A DNA stretch of 64,000 nt from Pseudomonas anguilliseptica (GTDB lineage: Bacteria > Pseudomonadota > Gammaproteobacteria > Pseudomonadales > Pseudomonadaceae). Location of the stretch: contig NZ_FNSC01000001.1 in NCBI RefSeq assembly GCF_900105355.1, positions 372,001 to 436,000 of the forward strand, read 5' to 3'. The notes below the pieces were generated by a model, which was not told the origin of the DNA, ran no database searches, and was given only the letters and a program-made list of their open reading frames with translations. The position numbers and the translations under genes were made by a program. Below, one piece after another: positions 36,102-44,905 of this stretch (position 1 is the stretch's first letter; the number at the start of each line of letters is the position of its first letter).

Positions 36102-38420
36102 TTAATCCAACCAGCCGCGCACCCAATCCATCACTTCGTTGACTGGTGCCTGAATACCACAGCCCGGCCCGGCAAGAGGCTGGCTGCCGCGAACATACGG
36201 CATCTGTACTGCATTCGGACAACTGGGGTCAGTGCCCTGGCCGCTACTAGCATCCACCCAGGCCTGCACCACATTATCTGGCACAGGCATATCCAATGGC
36301 AGCGGGTCGGCCTTGCGCATAAAGTCCGTCCATACCTGCAGCGCACCGGTAGCCCCGGTCAACGGCGTCGGCCCGTTGTCATCTCGCCCCAGCCAGACCA
36401 CAGCCAGAACGCCCTGACTGAAGCCGGCAAACCAGCTGTCGCGCGAGTCGTTACTGGTGCCGGTCTTGCCGGCCAAGGCCAGAGAGCGCGGCAGTTGGCC
36501 GTAAACCGAGCGCCCTGTGCCTTCTGACATCGTACGCTGCATGGCGTTCTGCAGTAGGTAGATGGCACCGCTGTCGAAGCGTTGCTGAATCTGATACGGG
36601 TAGCGCTTGAGCGGCTCCCCTTCTGCCGTCAATACCGCACGAATACCACGCAACGGCGTGTTGAAACCGCCATTTGCCAGGGTCTGGTACATATTCGCCA
36701 CGCCCATCGGGCTCAGCCCACCCGCGCCCAACAGCATCGACGGATAGGCCGGCCATTGCTGCTCGACACCCAAACGGTTAAGGGTCTTCAGCACTTCCGG
36801 CACACCGATTTCCAGCCCCAGCTTGGCGGTGGACAGGTTGTAAGAGTTGACCAACCCCTGATACAGGTAAATCGTGCCGTGGGCCTTGCGGTCGTAATTC
36901 TGCGGACTCCACACCTGGCCATTGGCACCCTTGATGGAGAACGGCTGATCCTCCAGCAGGCTGGTCAGGGTGTACTGACTCGGCCGTTCGAGCGCCGTCA
37001 GATAGATCGCCGGCTTGATCAGCGAGCCAATCGGCCGAACCGCATCCAATGCCCGGTTGAAGCCGGCAAAGCGCGGCTGACGACTGCCGATGATCGCCTG
37101 CACTTCACCACTTTCCGGACTGGTCACGACCATGCCCGCCTCAACCTGATCAACCCCTTTGCGCCCAGACAGACGCTTGAGCGTGTCCGCCAGGGCGCTT
37201 TCTGCCTTGAGCTGCAAAATCGGATCAAAGCTGGTGAAAATGCGCAGACCTTCTTCGGTCAGGTCCTGCTCTTGGTAATCCTCGCGCAACTGGCGCTTGA
37301 CCAGATCGAGAAAAGCCGGGAAAGAACTGTCCGCCAGACTACCGCGACGGGTGATGCCCAGCGGCTTCTGTTTCGCCGCCTCTACCTCTTCGACACTGGC
37401 TACGCCCTGCTCTGCCAGCACATCCAGCACCAGGTTACGCCGCTCCAGCGCGCGCTCAGGGTTACGCCGCGGATTGTAGTAAGTCGGCCCCTTGACCATA
37501 CCGACCAGCAGAGCGACCTGATCAAGCTTCAGTTCGGACAGCGGCTGACTGAAGAAATACTGGCTGGCCAGACCAAAGCCATGCACCGCGCGCTGACCGT
37601 CCTGACCAAGGAAAACCTCGTTGAGGTAGGCTTCAAGAATGTCTTTTTTGTCGTAATGCAGCTCCAGCAGCACCGCCATCATGGCTTCGGTGGCCTTGCG
37701 CGAGAGGCTGCGCTCATTGGTCAGGTAGAAGTTCTTCACCAATTGTTGAGTGAGGGTGCTGCCACCCTGACGCAGCTGACCGGCGGTGGCGTTGATCCAC
37801 ACCGCACGGGCAATGCCCTTGGGCGACACACCGAAGTGATTGAAGAACTCACGATCTTCAATCGCCACCAGGGTTTCCACCAGATAAGGCGGCACCTGCT
37901 CCAGCTTGATCAGCACACGATCTTCCTGGTGCGCCGGGTACAACCCACCGATCAGTAACGGCTCCAGCCGCGCCACCGCCAGGTTGCCACCACCAGCCTG
38001 AGTCAGCCCGGCAACGTAATCACCGGAAAAACGCACACGCACGCGCTGCGACGGTTCGGTACTTTCATAGAATTGAAAGCCGCGTGAATGCAGCTCGATG
38101 TTGTTGCCCGCAACCGACACCCCACCGGGGCCGGCCACAGCGTTTTCGCGGCGATAGCCCAGGGCATCCAGCTCCTTGAGGAAGTCATCCTTGGCCAGCT
38201 TCTGCCCCACGAACAACTCCAGCGGCCTGGCATACACCTTGGCGGGCACAGTCCAGCGCTTGCCGGAGAATTTCTCCTGCACCACTGCATCGAGGTAAAC
38301 CGCAAACACGGCGAGCACTACCAGACCGACCAGGCCGAGCTTGATAGCCCAGCCCAACCAGGGGCGCATACCGCCGGAGCGGCGTTTAGAACGGGGACGG
38401 GAAGATCGGGTACGAGTCAT
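36102..38420 (-). CDS. mrcB: Penicillin-binding protein 1B, bifunctional peptidoglycan synthase
   Basis: A class A PBP of 772 aa: glycosyltransferase and transpeptidase at the inner membrane. A basic cytoplasmic tail and one transmembrane helix (about 20-45) precede a UB2H domain (about 60-145). The GT51 domain has EDREFFNHFGVSPKGIARA with the catalytic Glu (about 190-210). The transpeptidase domain has SLIKPAIYL (SxxK), SYN (SxN) and GKTGTSNDSRDSWF (KTG). It is first in the mrcB-lpoP-yqcC operon. Confidence 0.97.
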   Translation of the reverse strand: MTRTRSSRPRSKRRSGGMRPWLGWAIKLGLVGLVVLAVFAVYLDAVVQEKFSGKRWTVPAKVYARPLELFVGQKLAKDDFLKELDALGYRRENAVAGPGGVSVAGNNIELHSRGFQFYESTEPSQRVRVRFSGDYVAGLTQAGGGNLAVARLEPLLIGGLYPAHQEDRVLIKLEQVPPYLVETLVAIEDREFFNHFGVSPKGIARAVWINATAGQLRQGGSTLTQQLVKNFYLTNERSLSRKATEAMMAVLLELHYDKKDILEAYLNEVFLGQDGQRAVHGFGLASQYFFSQPLSELKLDQVALLVGMVKGPTYYNPRRNPERALERRNLVLDVLAEQGVASVEEVEAAKQKPLGITRRGSLADSSFPAFLDLVKRQLREDYQEQDLTEEGLRIFTSFDPILQLKAESALADTLKRLSGRKGVDQVEAGMVVTSPESGEVQAIIGSRQPRFAGFNRALDAVRPIGSLIKPAIYLTALERPSQYTLTSLLEDQPFSIKGANGQVWSPQNYDRKAHGTIYLYQGLVNSYNLSTAKLGLEIGVPEVLKTLNRLGVEQQWPAYPSMLLGAGGLSPMGVANMYQTLANGGFNTPLRGIRAVLTAEGEPLKRYPYQIQQRFDSGAIYLLQNAMQRTMSEGTGRSVYGQLPRSLALAGKTGTSNDSRDSWFAGFSQGVLAVVWLGRDDNGPTPLTGATGALQVWTDFMRKADPLPLDMPVPDNVVQAWVDASSGQGTDPSCPNAVQMPYVRGSQPLAGPGCGIQAPVNEVMDWVRGWLD

Positions 38421-38428
38421 GGCGCGGC

Positions 38429-38473
38429 ATTATACGCACTTTGCCCACTTGCCAGCAGGCCAGCAGGCCAGCA
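38429..38473 (-). promoter_or_regulatory. mrcB promoter region with an 8-bp tandem repeat
   Basis: TATAAT (38434-38429 on the minus strand) lies 8 bp before the mrcB ATG, so the leader is very short or this hexamer is not the true -10. Upstream, CCAGCAGG is repeated 2.75 times (38452-38473) where the -35 would lie. Confidence 0.4.
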
Positions 38474-38546
38474 CAGAGGTTTGCAGACGGACATTGAGCC
38501 GCCATAATGGCCGCTTCTTATTTCAGTACAACGCCAAGGATCGCCC

Positions 38547-40109
38547 GTGAGCCAAGCTCTGATCGCCGCACTGCAGAACCCGGCCCTCTACCCCCATCCC
38601 GTGGAGCAGTTTCAGGTTATCGAAACCTATATTTCCTGGGTGGTGCTTACCGGCCCCTTTGCCTACAAGATCAAGAAACCGATGAACTTCGGCTTTCTCG
38701 ACTTCACCGAGCTGAGCGCCCGCGAGCACTTCTGCAAGGAAGAGCTGCGTCTCAACCAGCGCCTGACTCAGGGCCTTTATCTGGAAGTACTGCCGATCAG
38801 TGGCAGCACCGATACGCCACAGCTCGGCGGCAGCGGCCCGGCCATCGAATATGCACTGAAAATGCGCCAATTCCCGCAAAGTCAGCTACTCAGTGACGTG
38901 CAGGCACGCGGCGAACTGAGCGAGGCGCATATCGATGCCCTGGCCAAACAAATTGCCGACTTCCACGCCTCGACCCCAGTCGTCGCAACCAACCATGCAC
39001 TGTGCACACCTGAAGCAATCGTCGCGCCGATGCGACAGAACTTCGAACAGATCCGCCCGATGCTCAATGACGCGGCCGACCTGCAGCAGCTGGAAGCCCT
39101 GGAGGCCTGGACTGAAGCTAACTGCGTGCGCCTTGAACCACTGCTGGCCTCGCGCGCAGCCAATGGCTCAATTCGCGAATGCCACGGCGACATCCACCTG
39201 GGCAATGCCACCCTGCACGACGGCCAAGTGGTGCTGTTCGACTGTATCGAATTCAACGAGCCGTTCCGCCTGATCGATATTGCCTCGGACGCTGCATTCC
39301 TTGCCATGGACTTGGAAGACCGCGGCCTCAAGGCCCACGCCTGGCGCTTCGTCAATGGCTGGCTGGAGCACACAGGCGATTACGCCGCTCTGGAACTGCT
39401 GAATTTCTACAAAGCCTACCGCGCCCTGGTACGCGCCAAGGTCGCGTTGTTCAGCCTGGCCCATCAGACCGATGCGGTGCAGAAAGCCGTGACCCTGCGC
39501 CAGTACCGCAACTACGCCAATCTGGCGGAAAGCTACAGCGCCATCCCGTCGAACTTCCTGGCCATTACCCACGGTGTTTCTGCAGTGGGTAAAAGCCATG
39601 TGGCCATGCGCCTGGTTGAGGCACTGGGCGCTATTCGCCTGCGGTCGGATGTGGAGCGCAAGCGTCTGTTCGGTGAGCAGCAGGCTGCCAACCTCGGCAA
39701 ACTCAGCGCCGGCATCTACACCCAGGACGCCAGTGCCGCCACTTACCAGCGCCTGCACCAGCTCGCCGAAGCGGTCCTGCACGCCGGCTTTCCGGTAGTC
39801 ATCGACGCCACTTACCTCAAGCAGGCGCAGCGCGAGGCAGCCAGCCAAGTGGCCGAAGCCTGCGGCGCCCCCTTCATCATTCTGGAGTGCAGCGCTCCCG
39901 ATGAAGTGATCGCCAGCTGGCTGGAACAGCGCAAATCCGCCGGCAGCGATCCGTCCGATGCCACCATGGACGTTGTGCGCGCCCAGCAGGCCAGCCGCGA
40001 AGCATTGAGTGACGATGAGCTGTTGCACAGCAAGCGCGTCGACACCCACGAAAGCGCCAGCCTGGACACCCTGATCGCACGCATTCGCCAGCGCCTGCCA
40101 GGCCTGTAA
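38547..40109 (+). CDS. Two-domain phosphotransferase / P-loop kinase-like protein
   Basis: A 520-aa protein with an N-terminal aminoglycoside-phosphotransferase-like kinase domain (about 1-330): VVLTGPFAYKIKKP resembles the Lys strand, HGDIHLGNATL is a Brenner-type catalytic loop, and DCIEFN the metal-binding motif. A C-terminal P-loop domain (about 335-515) has Walker A GVSAVGKSHVA and a zeta-toxin/gluconokinase-like fold. The substrate is unknown. GTG start at 38547 with AAGGA upstream. Position beside mrcB is conserved in P. aeruginosa (PA4701 region). Confidence 0.85.
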   Translation: MSQALIAALQNPALYPHPVEQFQVIETYISWVVLTGPFAYKIKKPMNFGFLDFTELSAREHFCKEELRLNQRLTQGLYLEVLPISGSTDTPQLGGSGPAIEYALKMRQFPQSQLLSDVQARGELSEAHIDALAKQIADFHASTPVVATNHALCTPEAIVAPMRQNFEQIRPMLNDAADLQQLEALEAWTEANCVRLEPLLASRAANGSIRECHGDIHLGNATLHDGQVVLFDCIEFNEPFRLIDIASDAAFLAMDLEDRGLKAHAWRFVNGWLEHTGDYAALELLNFYKAYRALVRAKVALFSLAHQTDAVQKAVTLRQYRNYANLAESYSAIPSNFLAITHGVSAVGKSHVAMRLVEALGAIRLRSDVERKRLFGEQQAANLGKLSAGIYTQDASAATYQRLHQLAEAVLHAGFPVVIDATYLKQAQREAASQVAEACGAPFIILECSAPDEVIASWLEQRKSAGSDPSDATMDVVRAQQASREALSDDELLHSKRVDTHESASLDTLIARIRQRLPGL

Positions 40110-40192
40110 CCAGAAACGGCTAACGACGTTGCGGCGCGAGCAGAGCGCGCCGCGGCTTCTATACTGGCGGTGAGTCAATAAGGAGATGCACC

Positions 40193-40537
40193 ATGAGCCA
40201 GCCCCGACAACTGGATAACCCGCTGTATGTCCTGATCCGCAACGAACAAATCTCCGCTTTTAATGCGCAAAAACCCAAAGACACAGTCGTCGACCTGAGC
40301 GACGGTGATTTTCGCGGCATTGACCTGCGCGCCCTGGATGCCCAAGACATCAACTTCACCAACGCCTACTTTCGCGGCACTGACCTGCGCGGCCTTGACC
40401 TGCGCAACGCCAAGCTCGAAGGCGCCAGCCTGGCCCATGCGCAGATTTCCGGCGCCTACTTCCCGGTCGAACTGACAGCTGACGAGATTCTTATGTCGGT
40501 GAATTTCGGCACCCGCCTGCGCTACAACACCCGTTGA
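40193..40537 (+). CDS. Small pentapeptide-repeat protein
   Basis: 114 aa. Residues about 40-90 contain consecutive A(D/N)LxX-type units: DFRGIDLRALDAQDINFTN, AYFRGTDLRGLDLRNAKLEG, ASLAHAQISGAYF. These form a short right-handed quadrilateral beta-helix. Function unknown; it is too short for a typical gyrase-protecting Qnr/MfpA coil. AAGGAG precedes the ATG. It overlaps the next gene by 4 bp. Confidence 0.82.
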   Translation: MSQPRQLDNPLYVLIRNEQISAFNAQKPKDTVVDLSDGDFRGIDLRALDAQDINFTNAYFRGTDLRGLDLRNAKLEGASLAHAQISGAYFPVELTADEILMSVNFGTRLRYNTR

Positions 40538-41289
40538 GAGGCAATCACGTCAGCCGACTGTTCGGCGCCCGAGCAGATGCCTACGCCAGCTTCCGCCCGC
40601 ATTACCCAGAAAGCCTGTTTGCCTGGCTGGCCGCACAATGCCCAGAGCGCCTGCGGGCGCTGGATATCGCCTGCGGCAACGGTCAGGCCAGCCACCCACT
40701 GCTTCAGCATTTCAAGCAGGTACTGGCCTGCGATGCCAGTCTTGAGCAGTTGCAGGCTGGCGCAGATCAGACAGGGCTGCACCTGTTCGTCGCCGAAGCG
40801 CAGACACAACCGCTACCCAGCCATAGCCTGGATCTGATCGTGGTGGCGCAGGCACTGCACTGGTTCGCCACTCCAGCGTTCTTTAGTGAAGTGCGTCGCC
40901 TGCTGCAGCCTGGCGGCGTGTTCTGTGCCTGGTGTTACAGCCTGATGCGCATTGACGATGAGCTGGACACACTAATCGACGACCTTTACTGGAATACTCT
41001 CGGCGGCTATTGGCCTGCAGGCCGCGCCAGTGTCGATGCCGGCTACCGCGATATCGACAATCCCTTTGCCCCTCTCGCCCCGCCCGCCTCGGCTATCGAA
41101 GCCAGCTGGACACTCGAACACCTGTTGGGCTATCTGCGCACCTGGTCAGCGGTGCAACGTTACGAGCAGCAAAACGGCGTCGATCCACTGCTGCAACTGC
41201 AACCAACGCTGCGCCAGGCCTGGGGTGATGCCAAACAGCCACGCTTTGTCCGCTGGCCGCTACACTTTCTGGCAGGCACGCAAAACTGA
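40534..41289 (+). CDS. Class I SAM-dependent methyltransferase
   Basis: A 251-aa protein with the SAM-binding motif ALDIACGNGQASHPLL (about residues 43-58), motif II DLIVVAQALHWF, and a post-I acidic residue in LACDASLEQL. It resembles the methyltransferase-11/trans-aconitate methyltransferase group; substrate unknown. The only start in frame is TTG at 40534, which forms TTGA with the stop of the preceding gene, so translation is probably coupled. Confidence 0.82.
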   Translation: MRGNHVSRLFGARADAYASFRPHYPESLFAWLAAQCPERLRALDIACGNGQASHPLLQHFKQVLACDASLEQLQAGADQTGLHLFVAEAQTQPLPSHSLDLIVVAQALHWFATPAFFSEVRRLLQPGGVFCAWCYSLMRIDDELDTLIDDLYWNTLGGYWPAGRASVDAGYRDIDNPFAPLAPPASAIEASWTLEHLLGYLRTWSAVQRYEQQNGVDPLLQLQPTLRQAWGDAKQPRFVRWPLHFLAGTQN

Positions 41290-41328
41290 CTCCACCCGCA
41301 CGACTGCCCAGCAGCGCAAGGAGGCTTG

Positions 41329-41601
41329 ATGAACGATGAACTGCAACACCTGAAGAACCTCGGCAAAACCTCAGCCCAGTGGTTACACGCGGTTGGCATT
41401 CACAACGCCAATGACCTGCGTCGACTGGGTGCGGTCAGCGCTTATCGAGCGGTACGCGCGCGGGGCTTCAGGGCATCCAAGGTGCTGTTGTATGCAATTG
41501 AAGGCGCACTGCTGGACGTGCACTGGAACGAGCTGCCACCCGGGCATAAGGCCGAACTGAATGGTCAGCTCGATGAAACTTTACCCCACAACAAGAGCTA
41601 G
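41329..41601 (+). CDS. TfoX/Sxy C-terminal domain protein
   Basis: A 90-aa helical protein matching the TfoX C-terminal domain (LKNLGKTSAQWLHAVGIHNANDLRRLGAVSAYRAVRA). It has no N-terminal TfoX domain. In Haemophilus and E. coli, full TfoX regulates competence; the stand-alone domain has no assigned role. The start at 41329 has AAGGAGG at good distance. Confidence 0.88.
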   Translation: MNDELQHLKNLGKTSAQWLHAVGIHNANDLRRLGAVSAYRAVRARGFRASKVLLYAIEGALLDVHWNELPPGHKAELNGQLDETLPHNKS

Positions 41602-41707
41602 CTCACAACCTCTCAGGCTTTTGATTTACCTGAGGCGCGCTGGCAACTATTGTTCTAGGGACGTTCGTGCGGCTTAGTATGCCCAGCCAGTTCAAGGGAA
41701 TTCGCTC

Positions 41708-42508
41708 ATGTATTTACTCGGGGAGCAACCGGCTTACGCCGATCAGCTGATCAACCGACTACAAAGCATCCCCACTCAATTGCTCGATGGGCTTGCACCT
41801 GCTGGATCACCACTACAGCTTGAGCGCGCGGAAGACCTGGCCAAGATGCTGCCGGGCAATCAGTTGTTCATCATTGAAAATGGCCTGCTGCATGCTTTGG
41901 TCGATGAACGCCCGCTGTTTTATCTACAGGAAGGCGACCTGGTTGGCCTACGCCAGGGCCTGGACATACCCAGCTGCCGCTACAGCAGTGAAGAACAGCT
42001 GAGCCTGATTCCCTACTCACGTAGCGACGTGTTCAAACACATTTATTCCAGCGAACAGCGCCAGGAACTGTTTATCCAGTACCTGATCGGCCATACCGCT
42101 CTGCTTTCCGATGCCCTGGCACGCTTGAAACAACCCGAAATTCGCCCATCCACCGGTTTCCAGCATTTTGCTGCGGGTGAAGAGCTGATCCACCAAGGTG
42201 ATGTCGCCGATAACGTATTTATCATCATCGAAGGTCATGCCGAAGCGTACGTCGACGGACACAAGGTCGGTGACGTACAGAAGGATGAAATCTTCGGCGC
42301 CATGGCGGTATTCACCCGCGAGAAACGCAGCGCCACCGTATTGGCCAGTGAGCCCTGCACCGTGATGGTCATTCCCAAAGAGCAATTCCTCAGCCTGATG
42401 CAGAGTAACCCGCGGATTGCCCACAGCCTGATTGAGAGCATGGCCAAGCGCATCGACCTACTGAACAAGGAAGTCACCCAGCTGCGCCTACCGGCCGAAG
42501 CATCCTGA
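41708..42508 (+). CDS. cbpA: Cyclic-nucleotide-binding domain protein, CbpA-like
   Basis: A 266-aa protein with a degenerate N-terminal cNMP-like domain (1-130) and a clear C-terminal one (about 140-260: GEELIHQGDVADNVFIIIEG, then the phosphate-binding cassette FGAMAVFTREKRSATVLAS). The conserved Arg is present, but the usual Glu of FGE is Ala. There is no DNA-binding domain or enzyme domain. In P. aeruginosa the gene in this place upstream of prrF is cbpA, a cAMP-binding protein controlled by Vfr. The name is by synteny and domain. Confidence 0.83.
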   Translation: MYLLGEQPAYADQLINRLQSIPTQLLDGLAPAGSPLQLERAEDLAKMLPGNQLFIIENGLLHALVDERPLFYLQEGDLVGLRQGLDIPSCRYSSEEQLSLIPYSRSDVFKHIYSSEQRQELFIQYLIGHTALLSDALARLKQPEIRPSTGFQHFAAGEELIHQGDVADNVFIIIEGHAEAYVDGHKVGDVQKDEIFGAMAVFTREKRSATVLASEPCTVMVIPKEQFLSLMQSNPRIAHSLIESMAKRIDLLNKEVTQLRLPAEAS

Positions 42509-42524
42509 GCCCGCTGGCTACCTC

Positions 42525-42555
42525 AACAACCCGACCCTGTGTCGGGTTGTTTGTT
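42525..42555 (+). terminator. cbpA terminator
   Basis: AACAACCCGAC, loop CCTGT, GTCGGGTTGTTTGTTT: an intrinsic terminator 17 bp after the cbpA stop. It isolates cbpA from the prrF promoter. Confidence 0.9.
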
Positions 42556-42607
42556 TATGGGCCGAACAAACATTTGGCAGGCTGATAAAAAAGTTGGATT
42601 AAGGGTG

Positions 42608-42635
42608 TTGACTTGAAAATGAGAACCGTTATTAT
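42608..42635 (+). promoter_or_regulatory. prrF promoter overlapped by a Fur box
   Basis: TTGACT (42608-42613), 16-bp spacer, TATTAT (42630-42635). The spacer and -10 are covered by GAAAATGAGAACCGTTATT (42615-42633), 14 of 19 matches to the Fur consensus GATAATGATAATCATTATC. Iron-loaded Fur would block polymerase, so transcription is expected only under iron starvation. Confidence 0.88.
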
Positions 42636-42641
42636 TGGCAC

Positions 42642-42755
42642 AACTGGTCGCGAGATCAGCCGATAAGCTTAAGAGACCTTCAGTCGGCCTCTTCAGATTA
42701 TCTCCTCATCAGGCTAATCACGGTTATTGACCCGGCTCTTGCCGGGTCTTTTTTT
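42642..42755 (+). ncRNA. prrF: PrrF iron-responsive small RNA (single copy)
   Basis: About 114 nt beginning AACTGGTCGCGAGATCAGC and ending in the Rho-independent terminator GACCCGGC/GCCGGGTC plus seven T. The middle contains the conserved PrrF pairing core around CTCTTCAGATTATCTCC and CATCAGGCTAATCACGG. PrrF RNAs act with Hfq to repress iron-containing proteins such as SodB, SDH and aconitase when iron is low. In P. aeruginosa prrF1 and prrF2 lie in tandem between cbpA and phuW; here there is one copy in the same place. Confidence 0.92.
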
Positions 42756-42783
42756 ACCTGTCGAAAAGTACGCTTAACAGTCT

Positions 42784-43191
42784 CTAGAAGTCGACCTGCG
42801 CCAACCACTCCGGCAGATTGAAGTGCTGGCTTACGCGACAGATCTTGCCATCGCGAATCTCGAAGAAACTTGCTGCCGTCAGCTGATAGCTCTGACCACA
42901 GGCATCCGGCAGGCCATCATCGGTGCTCAGGTATTCGCCGCTCAGAGTGAACTCACAAGCGGCGCGCTGCCCGCTCGGTTCGGTAAGGATTTGCAGATTG
43001 TCGATGCTTTCGCGGTAGCAGCGCTGGGTGCGCTCCAGGTAGTCAGCAAAGGCTTGCACACCCTGCTCGCGCGGGCCCTGGTTGATATCCAGCAACACAT
43101 CGTCGCTGAGCAGGGCCAGACAGGCACGGCTATCACGTTCGTTGAGGGCGTTGAAATAGCGGGTCAGCAGGGCATGGGTAGCGGCTGGCAT
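42784..43191 (-). CDS. SnoaL/NTF2-like protein
   Basis: A 135-aa protein of the nuclear-transport-factor-2 / SnoaL-like fold: RYFNALNERDSRACLALLSDDVLLDINQGPRE at the start and FFEIRDGKICRVSQHFNLPEW at the end. Family members are enzymes of the ketosteroid-isomerase type or binding proteins; the function here is unknown. The start at 43191 has GGAG about 8 nt upstream; the longer frame to 43239 runs nearly to the phuW stop. It follows phuW on the same strand and may be the last gene of the heme operon. Confidence 0.8.
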   Translation of the reverse strand: MPAATHALLTRYFNALNERDSRACLALLSDDVLLDINQGPREQGVQAFADYLERTQRCYRESIDNLQILTEPSGQRAACEFTLSGEYLSTDDGLPDACGQSYQLTAASFFEIRDGKICRVSQHFNLPEWLAQVDF

Positions 43192-43245
43192 CGGCGGTCT
43201 CCGGTAAAAACCGCAGACTACCTGCTCAGCCGCAGGCAAATCGGG

Positions 43246-44127
43246 CTAGGGTCGCAGTTTTGCGCAGTGATCCTGCTCAGGCTGCGCTGGCGTGTACCAG
43301 ACGTAATCGGCGGACTCAGCGGCTACCTGGCTGCCGACCTCCGCAAGAATCAGCACCTGCACAGCTTCAGCAGCACCTAAATCCTGCAGATGCAGCGGTA
43401 CGCCCAACTCCCGGCGCACATGGAAAGCACCAGCAAACAGCAGACTTGGCTCCGGCGCAGCCAGCAGCGCTTCGGCCATACGCCGATCCCGTTGTTGCTG
43501 CACGGCGAGCATCGCCGGCAACTGACTTTCCGGCAGCAAGTTGCAGTGCGACTCGCGAATTTGCTTGAACAGCGCCTCGCGCACCGTCTGCGCCGTGGAT
43601 ACCTGGGCTTGCAGTTGCGGCACCTGGGCGTAAATCTGCATGACTTCGCGGCGCTCAAGGTTGACTGCCAGCAACGGATACGGTTGACGCAGCGCATGCT
43701 GCACGATGGGCCCGTACAGAGACCAAGCCCAGCCCGGCTGCCAGTTCAAAGCACCAAGCATGTCCTGCGGCGCCTGCCCGGCAGTGATGGCAGCGCGCAC
43801 CTGATCGACCTTGGCCTGCTGATCCGGCGTCAGCATTTCCAGCAACAGGCTACCTTGTGGCCGCTGCGCTGCAAGCGCGCGCAACAACCAGAGCTGCAGC
43901 GCATGGTGATCGGGATTGTCATGCCGCTCGCCGACCAGCACCTTGGGCGCTGCAGCCAGACGTGTCAGCAGTTGCTCAGGCGTCAGCCGCGCGCCGGTGC
44001 GCAACTCGACAATCTGCCCCAGTTCAGGATGCTGCAAGCCTTCCGGGCTCTGCCAGGCAGGCAACACGGGTAACGAAGCCTGACAGGCGCTCAGCAGCGC
44101 CGCCACCAGCAGTAATGCAATACGCAT
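43246..44127 (-). CDS. phuW: ChaN/PhuW-family heme-associated lipoprotein
   Basis: A 293-aa lipoprotein (MRIALLLVAALLSACQAS, lipobox LSAC) with a ChaN-like domain (VLVGERHDNPDHHALQLWLLRAL; SLLLEMLTPDQQ; LLFAGAFHVRRELGVPLHL). ChaN proteins bind heme dimers and are linked to iron uptake. The order phuV-phuW matches P. aeruginosa. The ATG at 44127 begins 11 bp after the phuV stop. Confidence 0.85.
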   Translation of the reverse strand: MRIALLLVAALLSACQASLPVLPAWQSPEGLQHPELGQIVELRTGARLTPEQLLTRLAAAPKVLVGERHDNPDHHALQLWLLRALAAQRPQGSLLLEMLTPDQQAKVDQVRAAITAGQAPQDMLGALNWQPGWAWSLYGPIVQHALRQPYPLLAVNLERREVMQIYAQVPQLQAQVSTAQTVREALFKQIRESHCNLLPESQLPAMLAVQQQRDRRMAEALLAAPEPSLLFAGAFHVRRELGVPLHLQDLGAAEAVQVLILAEVGSQVAAESADYVWYTPAQPEQDHCAKLRP

Positions 44128-44137
44128 AGACACAACC

Positions 44138-44905
44138 TTAGCGAGCAACAATTAAAGGATGACCCCGTTCTGGATGCTGCTGCACCAGCACTTCGAGACC
44201 GAACACGGCCTGCAGCGGCTCGGCGCGCAGCACGTCCTCAGGGCTACCGAGCGCATGGGGTCGACCGCGTTCCAACAGCAACAAGCGGTCGCAATAACGC
44301 GCAGCCAGATTGAGGTCGTGCAGGATCACCGGCACTGCTGCACCCTGCTCGACGAAGGCGCGGGTGGCCTGCAGCGTGGTGTGCTGATGCAGCGGGTCGA
44401 GCATCGAGGTCGGCTCATCGAGCAGCAGCATCTGCCCTTCACCACCCGGCCAGAGCTGGGCCAGCACCCGCGCAAGATGTACACGCTGACGCTCGCCGCC
44501 GGATAACGCCAGGTAACTGCGGCCGGCGAAATGCAAGGCATCGGCCGCTTCCAGCGCCTGATGAATGATCTGCGCATCACGCACACGCCCGCTGGCGTGA
44601 GGTAAACGGCCCATGCCGACCACTTCTTCCACGCGAAAGGCAAAGTTCAGCGTCGAGGTCTGCGGCAATACCGCCAAACGCTGCGCACGCTCACTGCCCG
44701 GCCAGTCCTGCAGCCGTCGCTGATCCAGCCAGACATCGCCGTGGCTCGGCTGCAGCTCGCCACACAAAGCACCCAGCAAGGTGCTCTTGCCGGCGCCATT
44801 GGGCCCCAGTACGCCGAGTACTTCGCCCGGACGCAGTTCCAGGTTGATATCCGCCAACACCGTACACGGGCCGCGCTGTACCGCCAGATTTTCCGCGCGC
44901 AGCAT
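44138..44905 (-). CDS. phuV: Heme ABC transporter ATP-binding protein
   Basis: The 255-aa ATPase of the PhuTUV heme importer. It has Walker [10 protein letters not shown], signature LSGGERQR, Walker [10 protein letters not shown] with the catalytic Glu, and the switch His in ILHDLN. It works with permease PhuU and binding protein PhuT at the inner membrane. Its ATG shares one base with the phuU stop. Confidence 0.96.
   Translation of the reverse strand: MLRAENLAVQRGPCTVLADINLELRPGEVLGVLGPNGAGKSTLLGALCGELQPSHGDVWLDQRRLQDWPGSERAQRLAVLPQTSTLNFAFRVEEVVGMGRLPHASGRVRDAQIIHQALEAADALHFAGRSYLALSGGERQRVHLARVLAQLWPGGEGQMLLLDEPTSMLDPLHQHTTLQATRAFVEQGAAVPVILHDLNLAARYCDRLLLLERGRPHALGSPEDVLRAEPLQAVFGLEVLVQQHPERGHPLIVAR

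Noticed and set aside
36582..37958. 458-codon plus-strand frame opposite mrcB
   Set aside because: Antisense to intact PBP1b; composition is typical of a shadow frame.
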